Assembly: GCA_003550325.1 (NCBI GenBank)
Contig: QKWP01001662.1
Span: forward strand, 50,899 to 114,898
Origin: Gigaspora rosea
Lineage: Eukaryota; Glomeromycota; Glomeromycetes; Diversisporales; Gigasporaceae
Length of the DNA: 64,000 nt
Reading direction: 5' to 3'
Part shown: piece after piece, positions 13,090 through 24,396 of the stretch
Layout: every line of letters starts with the position of its first letter
Position numbering within the stretch: the first letter of the stretch is position 1
Notes under the pieces: model-generated
What the model was told of the DNA's origin: nothing
Database searches by the model: none
What the model saw: only the letters and a program-made list of their open reading frames with translations
Translations under genes and position numbers: made by a program

Positions 13090-13375
13090 TAGATGACATA
13101 CTTATGTGCATTGTTGTTACAGGACAACTTTGGACAATGATTTGGACAATTTTGAATAATTTTGAACAATTAAATAAAGTAAAATTACTTAAAATTTTAT
13201 TAAGATAACCTATTTTAATTTTAACTGAAATGTGTTTAGTACCTAAAAAAATATATAGTTATATATTTTTAGATAAATTTATTAATTATTAAAGCCTGAA
13301 CAAGCTTTGGACAATCTTGGACGTTTGGACAATTTTGGACATGGACAAGCCAAAAAAGGCTTTGGACAGCCAAAA
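13090..13375 (-). mobile_element. hAT-type MITE relic with TTGGACAA words
   Basis: The centre (about 13165-13290) is a clear reverse-complement relative of the MITE interior at 25450-25610: both hold TTACTTAAAATTTTATTAAG and TTAATAATTAATAAAT-like segments in the same order. Flanking that core, TTGGACAA/TGGACA occurs about four times on one side and five on the other, where the 25-kb copy has TGTCCCA. The ends are eroded, so boundaries are approximate. Confidence 0.55.
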
Positions 13376-14720
13376 CATAAATACTGCTTATGTGTATAAT
13401 TATCAAGGCATTAATATACCTAATAAAAATATAATTCTAGAAAACCAACAAAATAGCAAATCAAAAATATCTGGGTGCTCTTGGCATATTAATGCAACCT
13501 ATCCAAAAAAGTTGCAATTATCATTGTAAAATCATTGAATATTAATTATAACTACCCACTTAATTCTAAATCTAATTCATATGTTACAGAAAATCAGATA
13601 TTACCTGAAGCTATTATACAAGAATTTTCTTTTACACAACTAAAGCAAATTTAAGTGCGACAATATAATACAAACTTTTGTCAGTTAAGATTCTAATATT
13701 ACAATATATTCATATAATTTACAAAATTTAATACTAAAATTCAAAGCAACTAGTTGAGAAAAAATGATATATAAAATCTTTTAAAATGGCTACTTACTAA
13801 AAAAGCTGAAGGACTGGATAGAAAGTATTTTGGAAACTTCCCAATAAAACAAAGAGCCTAGATAAAATATTTTGGATATCTCCAAAACAAGTTCAGTTAT
13901 GAATTACATACTATGATATTATATTAAATAATAATATACACAAAACCAACTAATTCAACATGCTACTTTCCTTATTTATAATTATTTCTGTAGCCACCTT
14001 GTTGCATAAGCTTTGGTAAATAATGAAACTAAGGAAACTTATAAGTGACTTCTTATTTCAACTTTACAAGCAACAAATCATACAAGTTTTTGTTACGAAT
14101 ACTAATCCAGAATAGATGCTGCTATAGATACCATATATAGCAATTCATATTCACTCCATTGTATTTATCATATTTTTCAAAATTTTATATATAATTTTAA
14201 AGCACCTCTTGGTAACAAGTATAATGACTTTATATAAGATTTTTTTGTATTAAAATAATTTTTCTCCTGCTGGATTTGAAGCACATTAGTGTAGTGCTGA
14301 TTATGATAATAAGAGATTCTATCTGAGAATTTTTGATATACCTAATCAAAAACTTATGCTACTGTTCTTTTTTTCAGATATTTTTAGGGGCATGCTATTT
14401 ATTACATAATTTTTACCATGGATACATGGTCAAGGGTAGTGATCATGTCTATATATTATATTAATCAATCAGAATTAGTTAAAATGATCATACCATACAT
14501 GGATAAAGGTAGCTACTAAGTAAAAATATTATATAATAAATGGCACAGCCCTTACCAGTTAATAATCTCTAATTGCAAAAATCTGCTGATCCTTTTTAAA
14601 ATTACTAAACTATTAATAGGCTGTGAGATATTTTTTTCTTGGGATGACTTTTATACTCGATAATATGAGTAAATTTTGATACATTTTTTCTATTATATCT
14701 AGTCCCTTATATAATTATAC
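13376..14720 (+). pseudogene. MULE transposase relic (FAR1-like N-terminus plus core fragments)
   Basis: Remains of a Mutator-like transposase in several frames. At about 13440-13530 the peptide SKISGCSWHINATYPKK matches the end of a FAR1-like domain. At about 13940-14190 alternate frames give NQFNMLLSLF, QALVNNETKETYKW, FVTNTNPE and SLHCIYHIFQN, matching the MULE core order. Downstream fragments continue to about 14720. Many stops and shifts, including TAG for expected Met or Trp codons, show it is long dead. The 5' side abuts the MITE relic at 13090-13375. Confidence 0.6.
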
Positions 14721-15949
14721 ATTGCCTTATTGGAGATAGGTATCAATATTATCTAATAATAAGCAATTTCCAAATACTAAATAATAAGAACCAATTTAAT
14801 AGTGAAGACTTAGGTTATATAGGACCCCGAGCTATATATAGATAGGTCACTATTTGCTTTTGCTTATTTTTAACTATTTTTTGTAGATCTTTTCTATATT
14901 TAGTAATATTAATGCTTATTTTTGACCATTTTTCTGTAGACCTTTTCTATTTTTAGTAATATATTAAGATTTTTTAAAATAGTTAGCTGTTCATAGATTG
15001 CTCGGGGTCCTGGTTATATGCTAATAACAGATAAAGAAATATAGCAAATATGTTAATTGATTAGCAATAATAAAATCTTGATCTATTAGTTATTAATAGG
15101 AAACAAAATTTTTTTGCTTATATATAGATTAAGATATTATTTATTTTGCAATTATCTATCTTGATGCTTTGTTAACTGCTAAATTTCTATCACATATATT
15201 TACCCTTAAATAATTTTCTTGCAATAATCCTGTAAATATCAGGAAATTTTCTATCTTTAATATTCAATTCAAAACCACATACTGCCTGTGGGTGCATTAC
15301 AGAACTTCCCTGTTGCTCTCACAATATGACAAATATTTAGAATTCAAATCTAAAAAGTAAAGTTATTAGAACCATAATAGAATTATAGAAGTAGATTCAA
15401 AATTATGAGGAAAAAGAAAATAGTAAATACTTAGAATAAAAAGGGAAATAAATGAGAATACCTCTATTATGCCTTATTAGATTAAATTGAGACAAAAAAT
15501 AAATTTTTTTAATCATATATCTAAAAATTATAAAAGTGATTGCGAATTTGTTAAAGATAATAGTTCAAGTTTTTCTGAAATAAAATAATTATAAAAAAAA
15601 ATAAAATTATTAGGATATTTTGCAATTAATAATAACAAATCTCAAACAAAGACCAAAAAAGGCTTTTGAAGCAAAGGAGCAAAAATAGTATCAATATTAT
15701 TAAAAATTATGCTAATAGTAATAATGTTTATTAGCTAATTATTTACAATATCATCTGTATTATTATTTTTAAGTTAAGCAAAAAAATTGTTATCATTATA
15801 ATTTTCAAGATTAGTATTATTATTATATTTTTTGCTGCTATCTGAAGCCTTTTTATAATGCCTGTAGAATCATTATTTTCAACTGCCTTGTTGTAAGAAG
15901 CATTACTGGGAATACGATTCCAACAAAACACATAGTACAAGTTATCTAA
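14721..15949. other. AT-rich stretch without supported gene
   Basis: No supported gene. GAGACCCCG-like tracts near 14825 (GGACCCCGAGC) and 15000 (GCTCGGGGTCC) form an inverted pair around 180 bp of AT-rich DNA, which may be a small MITE. Confidence 0.35.
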
Positions 15950-16330
15950 GAAACTTAGTCTGTACTAATAGAAAAAAAAGCAGCAACAATGTAAAGCAAC
16001 AAAGAGAACCCTTATGTTATATATCTTTGGAACCAAGAAAAATTTGTTGAAGAAGCTAATAAGGTAGAATTGAATGATAATGAAGGACAGTTAGAAAAGT
16101 TAATAAGGATAATAAAATTGGAGGACCACCAGAGAATGAGATTGAAATCCGTAATTGGTATAAAAAAATTCTAACTGCTTTTGAAGACTAAGTATTAGAT
16201 ATTAAAAAAGAAAAAAATCCAAATAATGAAGTTTGGGTATGTCTTAAAAGCATTTGATTTTTGTAAAAAATAACTACCAAAAAATAAAAACAAGCAAAAT
16301 AATTGCAGATGCAGTAGGAAAAGTAATATA
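15950..16330 (+). pseudogene. Unidentified protein relic
   Basis: Adjacent frames give EEANKVELNDNEGQLEKL, ENEIEIRNWYKKILTAFED and NPNNEVWVCLKAFDFCKK, separated by stops and shifts. Their composition is protein-like rather than random AT translation, but I do not recognise the family. It may be part of a transposon protein. Confidence 0.3.
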
Positions 16331-16586
16331 CTATACTAAATGCATTTGTTTCTAGGCACATGATTATGTTATAACTTATTATATTCCTATTTACACTAGA
16401 GACACTATGCGAAAAAATGTAATTCTAATTAACAAAAGTTTTTTATTCTTAGATAATCTTGTTAGTACTCAATATACAAAATTATATTATAAAGAAATTT
16501 TTACAATATTCTATTTTAATTACAGGCTTGGCATTATCTAGCTATCTAAAATGTACTCAGATGTTACCTGTTATAGTAGTTTACTA

Positions 16587-17180
16587 CAATCTAACCTCTC
16601 TATAGTCACACCTAGGGTGTGCAATGGGCTGGGTTGGGCCGGGTTTAACTGTGCCCGAACCCAACCTGTTAAATTATGAGCCCAACCTGGGCCCAACCCA
16701 ATTCATTGTAGAACTAAAAATCTAGGCCTGGGTTTGACCTGAACAAGGCTCAACCTATATAAATTACCGGGTTTAACCCAGCCCAAGCTCAACCCGTTTT
16801 TACAAGCCTGGCCTAATTAATTTATGGGCCTGAAAATTCAGGCCCAGGCCCAGCCCAAACCCAGTCCAACTCGCAAATTATCGGGCTCGCCCCAGCCCAT
16901 TGCACACCCTAGTCATACCCATATAGTCATACCTCTATATAAGTACCCAATATTGTGCAACAGACTTAAATATAGTAAAAAACCTCTACAATTACTATTA
17001 CAAAAAAATTTTGATTTTTTATCAATTTTATTAATAATACAGTAACCCTTATTATAATCACAAATTTGGACCAAATATGGATTATAACATATAATTGGCC
17101 AATATTCATATTTATGATTATTTAAAATTTTTTATTAAAATTCTTAAAGGTTTGATACAAATAACTATTGATTAGGTTTA
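16587..17180 (+). mobile_element. Mariner-type MITE (CCTCTCTATAGTCAC end), interrupted and 3'-truncated
   Basis: The left end CAATCTAACCTCTCTATAG follows a TA and matches the ends of the complete element at 30510-31276. The body after the internal insertion (AAGTACCCAATATTG, then the ...TTGGCCAATATTCATATTTA segment) is collinear with 30550-30790. The right half of the family is missing. The element is split by the hAT-type MITE at 16613-16911. Confidence 0.65.
16613..16911. mobile_element. hAT-type MITE with GGGTTGGGCC words, 8-bp duplication
   Basis: Perfect terminal inverted repeats of at least 20 bp begin TAGGGTGTGCAATGGGCTGG. The flanks are GTCACACC and GTCATACC, an 8-bp duplication with one mismatch, typical of hAT elements. 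The body is made of GGGTTGGGC/GCCCAACCC variants. It sits inside the mariner-type MITE at 16587-17180; the intact copy at 30510 reads straight through this site (GTCACACCCCATATAG), giving an empty-site comparison. A reading frame at 16824-17045 is an artefact of the repeats. Confidence 0.85.
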
Positions 17181-17462
17181 GGCACAGATAACACAGTTCA
17201 AAATTATACATATTGGTATAATATCAGGTATCTAATATATATAATATATATAGATGATATGTGCCCGATATGTGTAGAGTTCATATAGGGTATTAGACAT
17301 ATGTCGAACACATATAGTACACATATAGTATATATGCCTTATATATATTAGATATATATCACATATATAAATTCTATAATGCATTATGTAACTGATATAA
17401 ATAGTATATATTGTATCATGTACCCGATATAGATAGTATATATTATAGGATTAAAGGGTTTT
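17181..17462. repeat. ATATAG/ACATAT low-complexity tract
   Basis: Imperfect repeats of CATATAGTA, ATGTGCCCGATATG and ATATATAG. No gene seen. Confidence 0.45.
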
Positions 17463-17562
17463 ATTTTTTGGTGCATGGTACACTCTTATCACATGATTGA
17501 CATACAATTACATACAATATCGGTAATAACTGCTATTATACTTTAATTTAACAAATACAGTA

Positions 17563-17770
17563 CAGTCAACTCTTTATAATTCAAACTACTAGTACTGCTT
17601 TTTTTTACTATGTAAAAATTTGGAAAAGTTCGGTTTTTATAAAGTTATATATGGCTTATTCAAACTTTATAATAAAATTTACAAATTTTCTAGGAGATTT
17701 TGTACAGTTTAGAGAAAATTTAATAATATTTGGTTTAGAAATGTTTGAATTAGAGAAAGGTGAATATACG
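17563..17770. mobile_element. Short mariner-like MITE
   Basis: The left end CAGTCAACTCTTTATAATTC is preceded by TA. The reverse complement of the right end begins CGTATATTCACCTTTCTC and is followed by TA. Both arms then read ATTCAAAC. TA duplications and a CAGTCAA-type end suggest Tc1/mariner. Size about 208 bp, no coding capacity. Confidence 0.5.
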
Positions 17771-18339
17771 TACTAATATTAGATATAGTTATTTAAAACT
17801 TTTTTATTTATATAGATTATTGACTATTTTGAGCAATACAACAAAAAACCTATTATACTCTAAATCTACCTGAACTAACCATCCTAACCCTAATCCAAAC
17901 TAACTATTCTAACCCTAACCCTAACTAACTATGCTCAGTTATACCAACAAATGCACACAAACCAAATAAAATTTACTACTAACAAAATGTCTATAGAACC
18001 ACAATAACAAATTTACTCTAGCAATGTATGTATAGTGTATAATACACTAGTAATAAAACTGAAATTACAATTACCACAATAAAATACTAATATAGTTTAT
18101 AAACAATGACATACTATAGAGAAAGCAATAAAATCCAAGCTTTTCTCATTAGTAACAATACCAATTGCTGCAGCTACCAATGCAATAGACTCTAATAGCG
18201 ATAGTACTAATGATAAAAGTATTTATTGTGCAAAAATGACAACCCAATGACAAGGTAAATGACAATCTAAAAGAAAAAATATATTGGTTATTACATACAA
18301 AAAAACAAGATACAAAGAAGCATATACTCCAAAGATACC

Positions 18340-18570
18340 CCAATAGTTCTAAACGCTTTACAATCCAAGAAACTATACTTTTCTAAAAAATTCAAGAACT
18401 AGAACAAAAAATCAAAACATCCTTAAAAATATCTGGAAAAAAAAGTAAAAGTTAGTATAGTATTTAAAAACAAAAAATAACAAGCCAAAATTTATACTCT
18501 TCTAAAATTTTAAGACTGGAATGTACAAGCCAAGCCAAAGAATAAAAAACTGTTCCAAAGAATAAAAAGC
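18340..18570. repeat. Outlying units of the 22.5-23.5 kb satellite-like family
   Basis: Segments such as TATACTCTTCTAAAATTTTA, AGACTGGAATGTACAAGCCA and AAAGAATAAAA mirror the unit order of the array at 22540-23480. Minus-strand hydrophobic reading frames here (18149-18343, 18464-18682) are products of A-rich repeat sequence, not genes. Confidence 0.5.
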
Positions 18571-18699
18571 AGGACCCAGCAAGTGAACACAATAAAGCAT
18601 ATGAAATCAATAACAATGCCAGTAATGACGAATGACTTTGATAATAACAATGCCAAAAACTAACACCAAAACAATGATGCATTCAAGAATGACAATATA

Positions 18700-18845
18700 A
18701 TATTCCAATCAAGAATGACAATGTAAGATGACACTAATACTAGTAATGATAAGCACCAGTTATAATAAGTACTAGTAATAACAAGTACTAGTAATAGTGA
18801 TCACCAGTAATGATGAGCACTAGTAACAACAAGATTCTATACATG
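18700..18845. repeat. AGTAATAACAAG-CACTAGT short tandem repeat
   Basis: A roughly 18-24 bp unit (ACTAGTAATAACAAGT and GCACCAGTAATGATGA variants) recurs about seven times. Confidence 0.6.
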
Positions 18846-18966
18846 AAAGAAAAAAGTAGCTTAGTTAAATGCATTAATAACTGAAAAAACAAAAAAACAG
18901 AAAAAATAAAAAAAATATAAAACAAACTGGTGATTATTAATAATGATGATCGCTATTTATTCATGA

Positions 18967-20460
18967 TTAGGGGTGTACTATCTCTAATTAAATAAAAATA
19001 ATAATTAAAAATAATTAATGGATATCCGTTTGCTGTACTAAATTTAGTACAACGTACTAAATTTAGTACAGTATTAAAAGTTAAATTTTGAAAAATTGGT
19101 ATTAATTACTTTAAATTAAATTTATCCAACATATAATTCTATATTTATATTTTATTTTGGTATTTTAAAATCAACTTAAATGCTTATCAAAAGTTATATT
19201 AAATTATTTAAAAAAAAATTTGCTACTAAAAGTGGCTTCAAAAATACTAAATTATAAATAACATAAAATTTATTTAATAAAATTTTGTTAAATTTTTAAT
19301 AAAGTTGTAAAGCTAATTTTTCTGATTCTAATAGTAGTAAAATCATTAAATTGGTTTAGTATATAAAATGTTATAAGCAATTTAATTTACTAATTTTTTA
19401 ATATATTTTTACTATGTTTTACTATATAAAATATATAAAAAGACTAACTATTTTTAGACGTGTGTCACTGTTAAACAGGTTTATTTAAGCTATTTAAAAA
19501 CATTATTATTTATTTTTTATAATCAGACCAAAATCAAGATTGGATCTAAAATAATCTAAAAATTTATTTTTTTTTAATTTTATTACAAGTTTTTGTATGC
19601 TATGATTTTTTTTAATACTGTACTAAATTTAGTATGACAAAATTTTAGAACAATACAACAAGTTTAAGAATAAGCTATACAAAATTTTTATTAATAAATA
19701 TTGCTAAAATTGTACAAAAAGATAGTTCTAATATTCAAATATATTTTGGCAAAATTTGATTAAATTTGGTTAAATAATCAATTTAAAATTAATTTTTTTG
19801 TGCGTACTAAATTTATTACAATAGCCAAATGGATACTCATTAAATAAAAAAATTTTAAATAAAAAAATTAAAATTAATACAAAAAAAAATCATTTTAAAA
19901 ATAAAAAAAATTAAATTAATTGACAATTTGCAATAGAAGAAGAATTCTAACTGGCAGAGATTTTTATAATAAAATATAATAAAATATGTTAATATAGGAA
20001 TTATAATTTCTGTAGTTTTATAAAATTTTTGAATTTTTAATTGTTTGTAACTTTTTATTTACCTAACCAATTTTACTGATCTAGCTATAATTAGAATCAC
20101 AAAAACAAGCTCTACAACTTTTATTAGAAGTCTACATAATGTTAACTTAATAAAAAATTAACTCTACATAGTTAAGAATGCTGATTTTTGTATTTTATAT
20201 GTAATTTATATTAAGTGTTATGTATTTTATTAATACAATCTCCTTTTTTCATGAATTGTCAATTAAATAAAATAAAAAAAAAGTGAAAAAAATTAAAAAA
20301 AAGTTTAAAATAAAAAAATAAAAAAAATTTACGAAAAAATATATAAATAAATAATTAATTAAATAAAAAATTAATGATAAAATGTTAATAAAAATTAAAA
20401 TAAAAAAAAATTTAAAAATTTAAAAATCAAATTAAAAATAATAAAAAAAAGGAATAATTT
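18967..20460. other. AT-rich region with TAGGGGTGTAC end and GTACTAAATTTAGTAC words
   Basis: No supported gene. A possible element begins at about 18967 with TAGGGGTGTACTATCTC, the end type seen at 16613. The palindromic word GTACTAAATTTAGTAC occurs twice near 19040-19070 and in altered form near 19620 and 19800. No matching right end was found. The 20230-20450 part is nearly pure A/T. Confidence 0.4.
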
Positions 20461-20465
20461 AATAT

Positions 20466-20780
20466 TAACCTCTGGTGAATTTCACTATATAGGTGTTACG
20501 AAATACCTCTGGTGAATTTCACCATGTAGATTTCGTGAAATGAAAAAACATATACAATGTGCATATGTATATCATCTGATGCATACCATTTTGTGTAATA
20601 TAACGTGCCACCTGATGACCTCGCACAAAGCTATTATAAACTACCACTCTGTGTCTATGTCATTTTTAACTGTGCTATTCCGAAAAACATGCCTAAATGT
20701 GCCACATGATACCACCCCATGCCTGTGTCATTTTTAACTGTACCACTTCATAAAATGTGCTTATATGTGCGCATGATCTG
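20466..20780. repeat. Short direct repeats (ACCTCTGGTGAATTTCAC and others)
   Basis: ACCTCTGGTGAATTTCACYAT occurs twice within 45 bp. Just downstream TGTGCCACNTGAT, TGTCATTTTTAACTGT and CCACTTCATAAAA-like words recur two to three times. The reading frame at 20540-20737 lies in these repeats and shows no domain. Confidence 0.45.
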
Positions 20781-21223
20781 TACTATCCCACTATTTTCTC
20801 GTACCATGCCCTGAACCACTATTCTTATAGAGAAGATTTGCATTTTAGCTTTGTGGCATCCAAGTTTTCTCTATATATTTCGCAGATACAGTTTAAATTT
20901 ATTTACTAATTCGCATAACTTCTTTATGTAAAACTTCCATTATGATAGCACTCGCGAGTAGTCTACAACAATTAACCAATCAGGAAAACTTTTGTCTATG
21001 AAGCAGGTATAATTCACAGAAAATTATGTAATTAAAAATTGCGGTGAATTTTACTATACTGCATATAAATAATAATGTAATTAATCTGGTGCTAGAATAT
21101 ATAATGAGAATGATTATAGATGTGATCACGCTTTTTTCAAGTGTGATAAAAACAAGATTCATACAATATATGATTAATCAAACAAATTTATTAATAAATG
21201 TATAAGAACGACTTACGAGAGTA

Positions 21224-22037
21224 TTGCAACGGTTATTAGCATTGATTATCGACTTCAACCTGATGGATGATATCGACTGGAACTCATTTATAGCATTTTC
21301 TAATGATAGTGATTTAGAAGAAATAAATTGCCTATTTTCTTTACCTTATTCTAAAGATATGAACCCTCTACCACCTTCTGGTTATGAAGATAATAGCCAG
21401 GTTAATAGAAGTCTTTTTTTACCGCTCACTGAATCTAACAATAATTGTCTACCAACTTATATACATGGAAATAATACCTCATTTAATGACCATAACGGCG
21501 ATTTTGACAATATCTCCTTACTTTATTCTAAATCCTCTAATGGTAATTTTGAAGATACGGATCTTCCACTACATTTTGATTAAGAAGATAATAGTCTGGT
21601 TAATACAAGTTTTTTTTTCGCCACTTTCTGAATCCAACAATAATTGTCTACCAATTTCTATACAAGAAAATAATGGGGATGATATCTTGGTTGATAATAC
21701 CTCGGTTAATGAACATGATAGCAACTTTGACTGCCCCGAAACAAGCATTTTTAGTAATAATAATTATGGGGATTTAAATACTTTAGGCTATTAATATAGT
21801 CTTCATGTAGGCAGCTGTTTTGATGATTGGTTATCTGTTGATAGCTTTATACATAATTATTGTTTAGAATGAGACTTTGGATATCAAATTTTCTGTAATG
21901 ATAAAGACCCAAATAATTCTACTATAATTCGTCGCAAATCTTATCGTTGTTCTTCAAGTGGCACTTATAAAGCTCAAAAAGTAATTGATCAATATTCATA
22001 CCGTTTACGTGGTATATATATCAAAAACCCCATTCCA
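21224..22037 (+). pseudogene. MULE-associated FAR1-like protein, 5' part, with internal duplication
   Basis: The open frame from 21224 (likelier Met at 21263, MDDIDWNSFIAF) is acidic and Asn/Ser-rich. It contains two similar segments, EDNSQVNRSLFLPLTESNNN and EDNSLVNTSFF...SESNNN, separated by a TAA at about 21582 and a shift in a T-run near 21610. Further on, VGSCFDDWLSVDSFIHNYCL, YQIFCNDKDPNN and TIIRRKSYRCSSSGTY at about 21812-21985 are the start of a FAR1-like DNA-binding domain as found on Mutator-like transposases. An in-frame TGA sits before DFGYQ at about 21870, consistent with a CGA-to-TGA change. The sequence breaks off at about 22037 with no catalytic core. Dead fragment. Confidence 0.65.
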
Positions 22038-22539
22038 AAGCTTAATATAATGAAATGACTCTAACCCTAACCTTTAGGACTCATAGTTATTTTAGGCCTT
22101 ATAATTTGGCGCAGTCTCACAAAATATCATAGCACTTACAGAAGGTTTGTCTGTACATATTTTAATATTATGAAAAATTCCTCTACGTCTGTCATGACTC
22201 CTACTATCCTAACCTTAATATTCATAGAAATAAATAATCAACAAAACCAATGACGAAATTCCTCCAACAATGGCATCACAAAACACAAAGATGCAACAAA
22301 AATCACATACGAATTTACGTTTCGACAGCTTCACTACCAGAATGTTAGGATTTACCGTTATCTTCAAAAAAAACTACATTCGATCATAACCTAAAAAGAA
22401 GAAAAAGCAACGTTAATAAATCATATTCATAACAAAACAACAATGCTTCTAAAAAATGGAATATAAAGCTATGACCTGAAGCCGATACCTGATACACAAA
22501 AATGGAATGAAGACGTCTAGAAAAACAAAGCATAAGTAA

Positions 22540-23480
22540 GCATTTTTAAAGTCCAAAAAACTAACTAAAATATTATACTCACCTAAAATTTAAAGAACCT
22601 AATGTATACAATCGACGTCAAGTGGAATAAAAATCCTAAAAATACTTAAGTATGTTAGTAAATATGTTCAAAAACTGAAGGATATGCAGATGTTCATACT
22701 CTTCTGAATTCTCGAAACTGGAATGTACACAATTCATGCCCAAGAACAGAATAAAAGCTCAAAAAGTTCTTGAACACCTAGAAAAAAATGTGTCAGTAAA
22801 CACATTCAAAAACCGCAATGATGAACAAAAGGTATTTTACTCTCCTGAAGTTCCTGATGCAGAATGTACGCCAAGAACAGAACAAAAGCTTGAAAACCTT
22901 AAAAACACCTGAAAAAACGAAGTATTAGTAAATTTGTTCAAAATTCAAAACGACGAACAAACGGTATTTATTCTCCTGAAGTTCCCGATACCAGAATATA
23001 CACCCAATAACGGAAGAAAAGTTTGAAGACCCTTGATATCTTCTAGAAAACAAAGATAGAAGCGTTAGTAAACGCGTTCAAAATCCAAACGGAAAACACC
23101 TGAAAAAAATGTGTTAGTAAATGCGTTTATAATTCAAAATGATGAACCAATAGTATTTTACTCTCCGAAGAATGTATGCCCAATCACGGAACGAAAGTTT
23201 AAAGACCCTTGATAACTCCTAGAAAAAGACAGAAGCATTAGTAAACGCATTCAAAATCCAAAACAGAAAACACCTGAAAAAAGTGTTAGTAAATGCATTT
23301 AAAATTAAAAAGATGAACAAACGGTATTTTACTCTCCTGAAGAATGTATGCCCAATCACGAAACGAAAGTTTGAAGACCCTTGATAACTCCTAGAAAAAA
23401 AGATAGAAGCATTAGTAAATGCGTTCAAAATTCAAAACAACGAATAAAAGCTATTACTCCTCTGAAGTTCTCAGAAACTG
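22540..23480. repeat. Satellite-like tandem array, units about 130-185 bp
   Basis: Four to six diverged units share an order of words: TATTTTACTCTCCTGAAG, GAATGTATGCCCAATCACGG, AACGAAAGTTTGAAGACCC, TTGATAACTCCTAGAAAA, AAGCATTAGTAAANGCGTTC, AAAATTCAAAACGACGAAC. The last three units are the closest to each other. Translations are Phe-rich on the minus strand and carry no domain. Weak copies lie at 18340-18570. Confidence 0.75.
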
Positions 23481-23489
23481 GCGAGATAC

Positions 23490-24379
23490 CCTAACAACGC
23501 ACAAATAAAGGCATTACCAATAGCACACAATAGACAGAGTACAACCAATACAACAACAAAATTTATAACGCCGGCACCACAATAGATGATGTAAAATTGG
23601 TAGAAACACAAATAACAACCAACTGTGAACCAAATAAAAAACAATTAAAAACGTAAGATAAGTAGTAAGGTAGGTATTGTTTATATATCCTGTGATTAAA
23701 TTATGTTACACAAGATCTAGGGTATAAAAATTTTAGTATACCCTTAGGGTACATATATATTAATTCATAAAAAAATTTTAAAAAAAATTTTGTATATTTT
23801 GTTTGGGCATGTGCATATATGCAAAATGGTGGAAATAAAAGTAGAATTATAAAATAAAAATTATTTTTATTACATATTTACATATACACATCGGGTACCC
23901 AATATATCCAAATAGGACCTCAAATAATCTATGTAAGGTTATATTTGAGCATCATAGTAAAAATTTTTTTGGTTAGCACTTTTGGTTTGGTATATTAAGC
24001 TACATTTCATATATTAGATCGAACTTTCACTCATCTTTATCTTTTTTTGAAATATAACATCTAAAAAAAAAAAAACAAACAAAAAAAAAAAAAAAAAAAA
24101 ATTAAACTCACTAAAAAAAAAAACAAAAAAAAATTTTAAAAAGTTCAAAATCTCTTAAGCCCGTTTAATCCACAAGCTACAAAGAATCATAAATATATAT
24201 ACCACAAAATGTACCAAAAAAGCTAAAAAAAAAACTGGTTTGCACAATTTTACCCTCTCTTCCTTTTACTTCTATCTCCTTTTTACCTCTTTTTCTCTTT
24301 TCTCCTCTCTCTTTTTTACCTGCCGGATTACTATTATAGCCCAGATTTTTTATTAGCACTTTTCAAATATAACATTTAT
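23490..24379. other. AT-rich spacer with poly(A) and pyrimidine tracts
   Basis: No supported gene. It contains A-runs at 24062-24130 and a C/T-rich tract at about 24250-24320. Confidence 0.5.
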
Positions 24380-24396
24380 AAAAATTACCTCATTAG

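Noticed and set aside
18149..18682. Cys/Phe-rich minus-strand frames
   Set aside because: They fall in degenerate repeats related to the 22.5-kb array.
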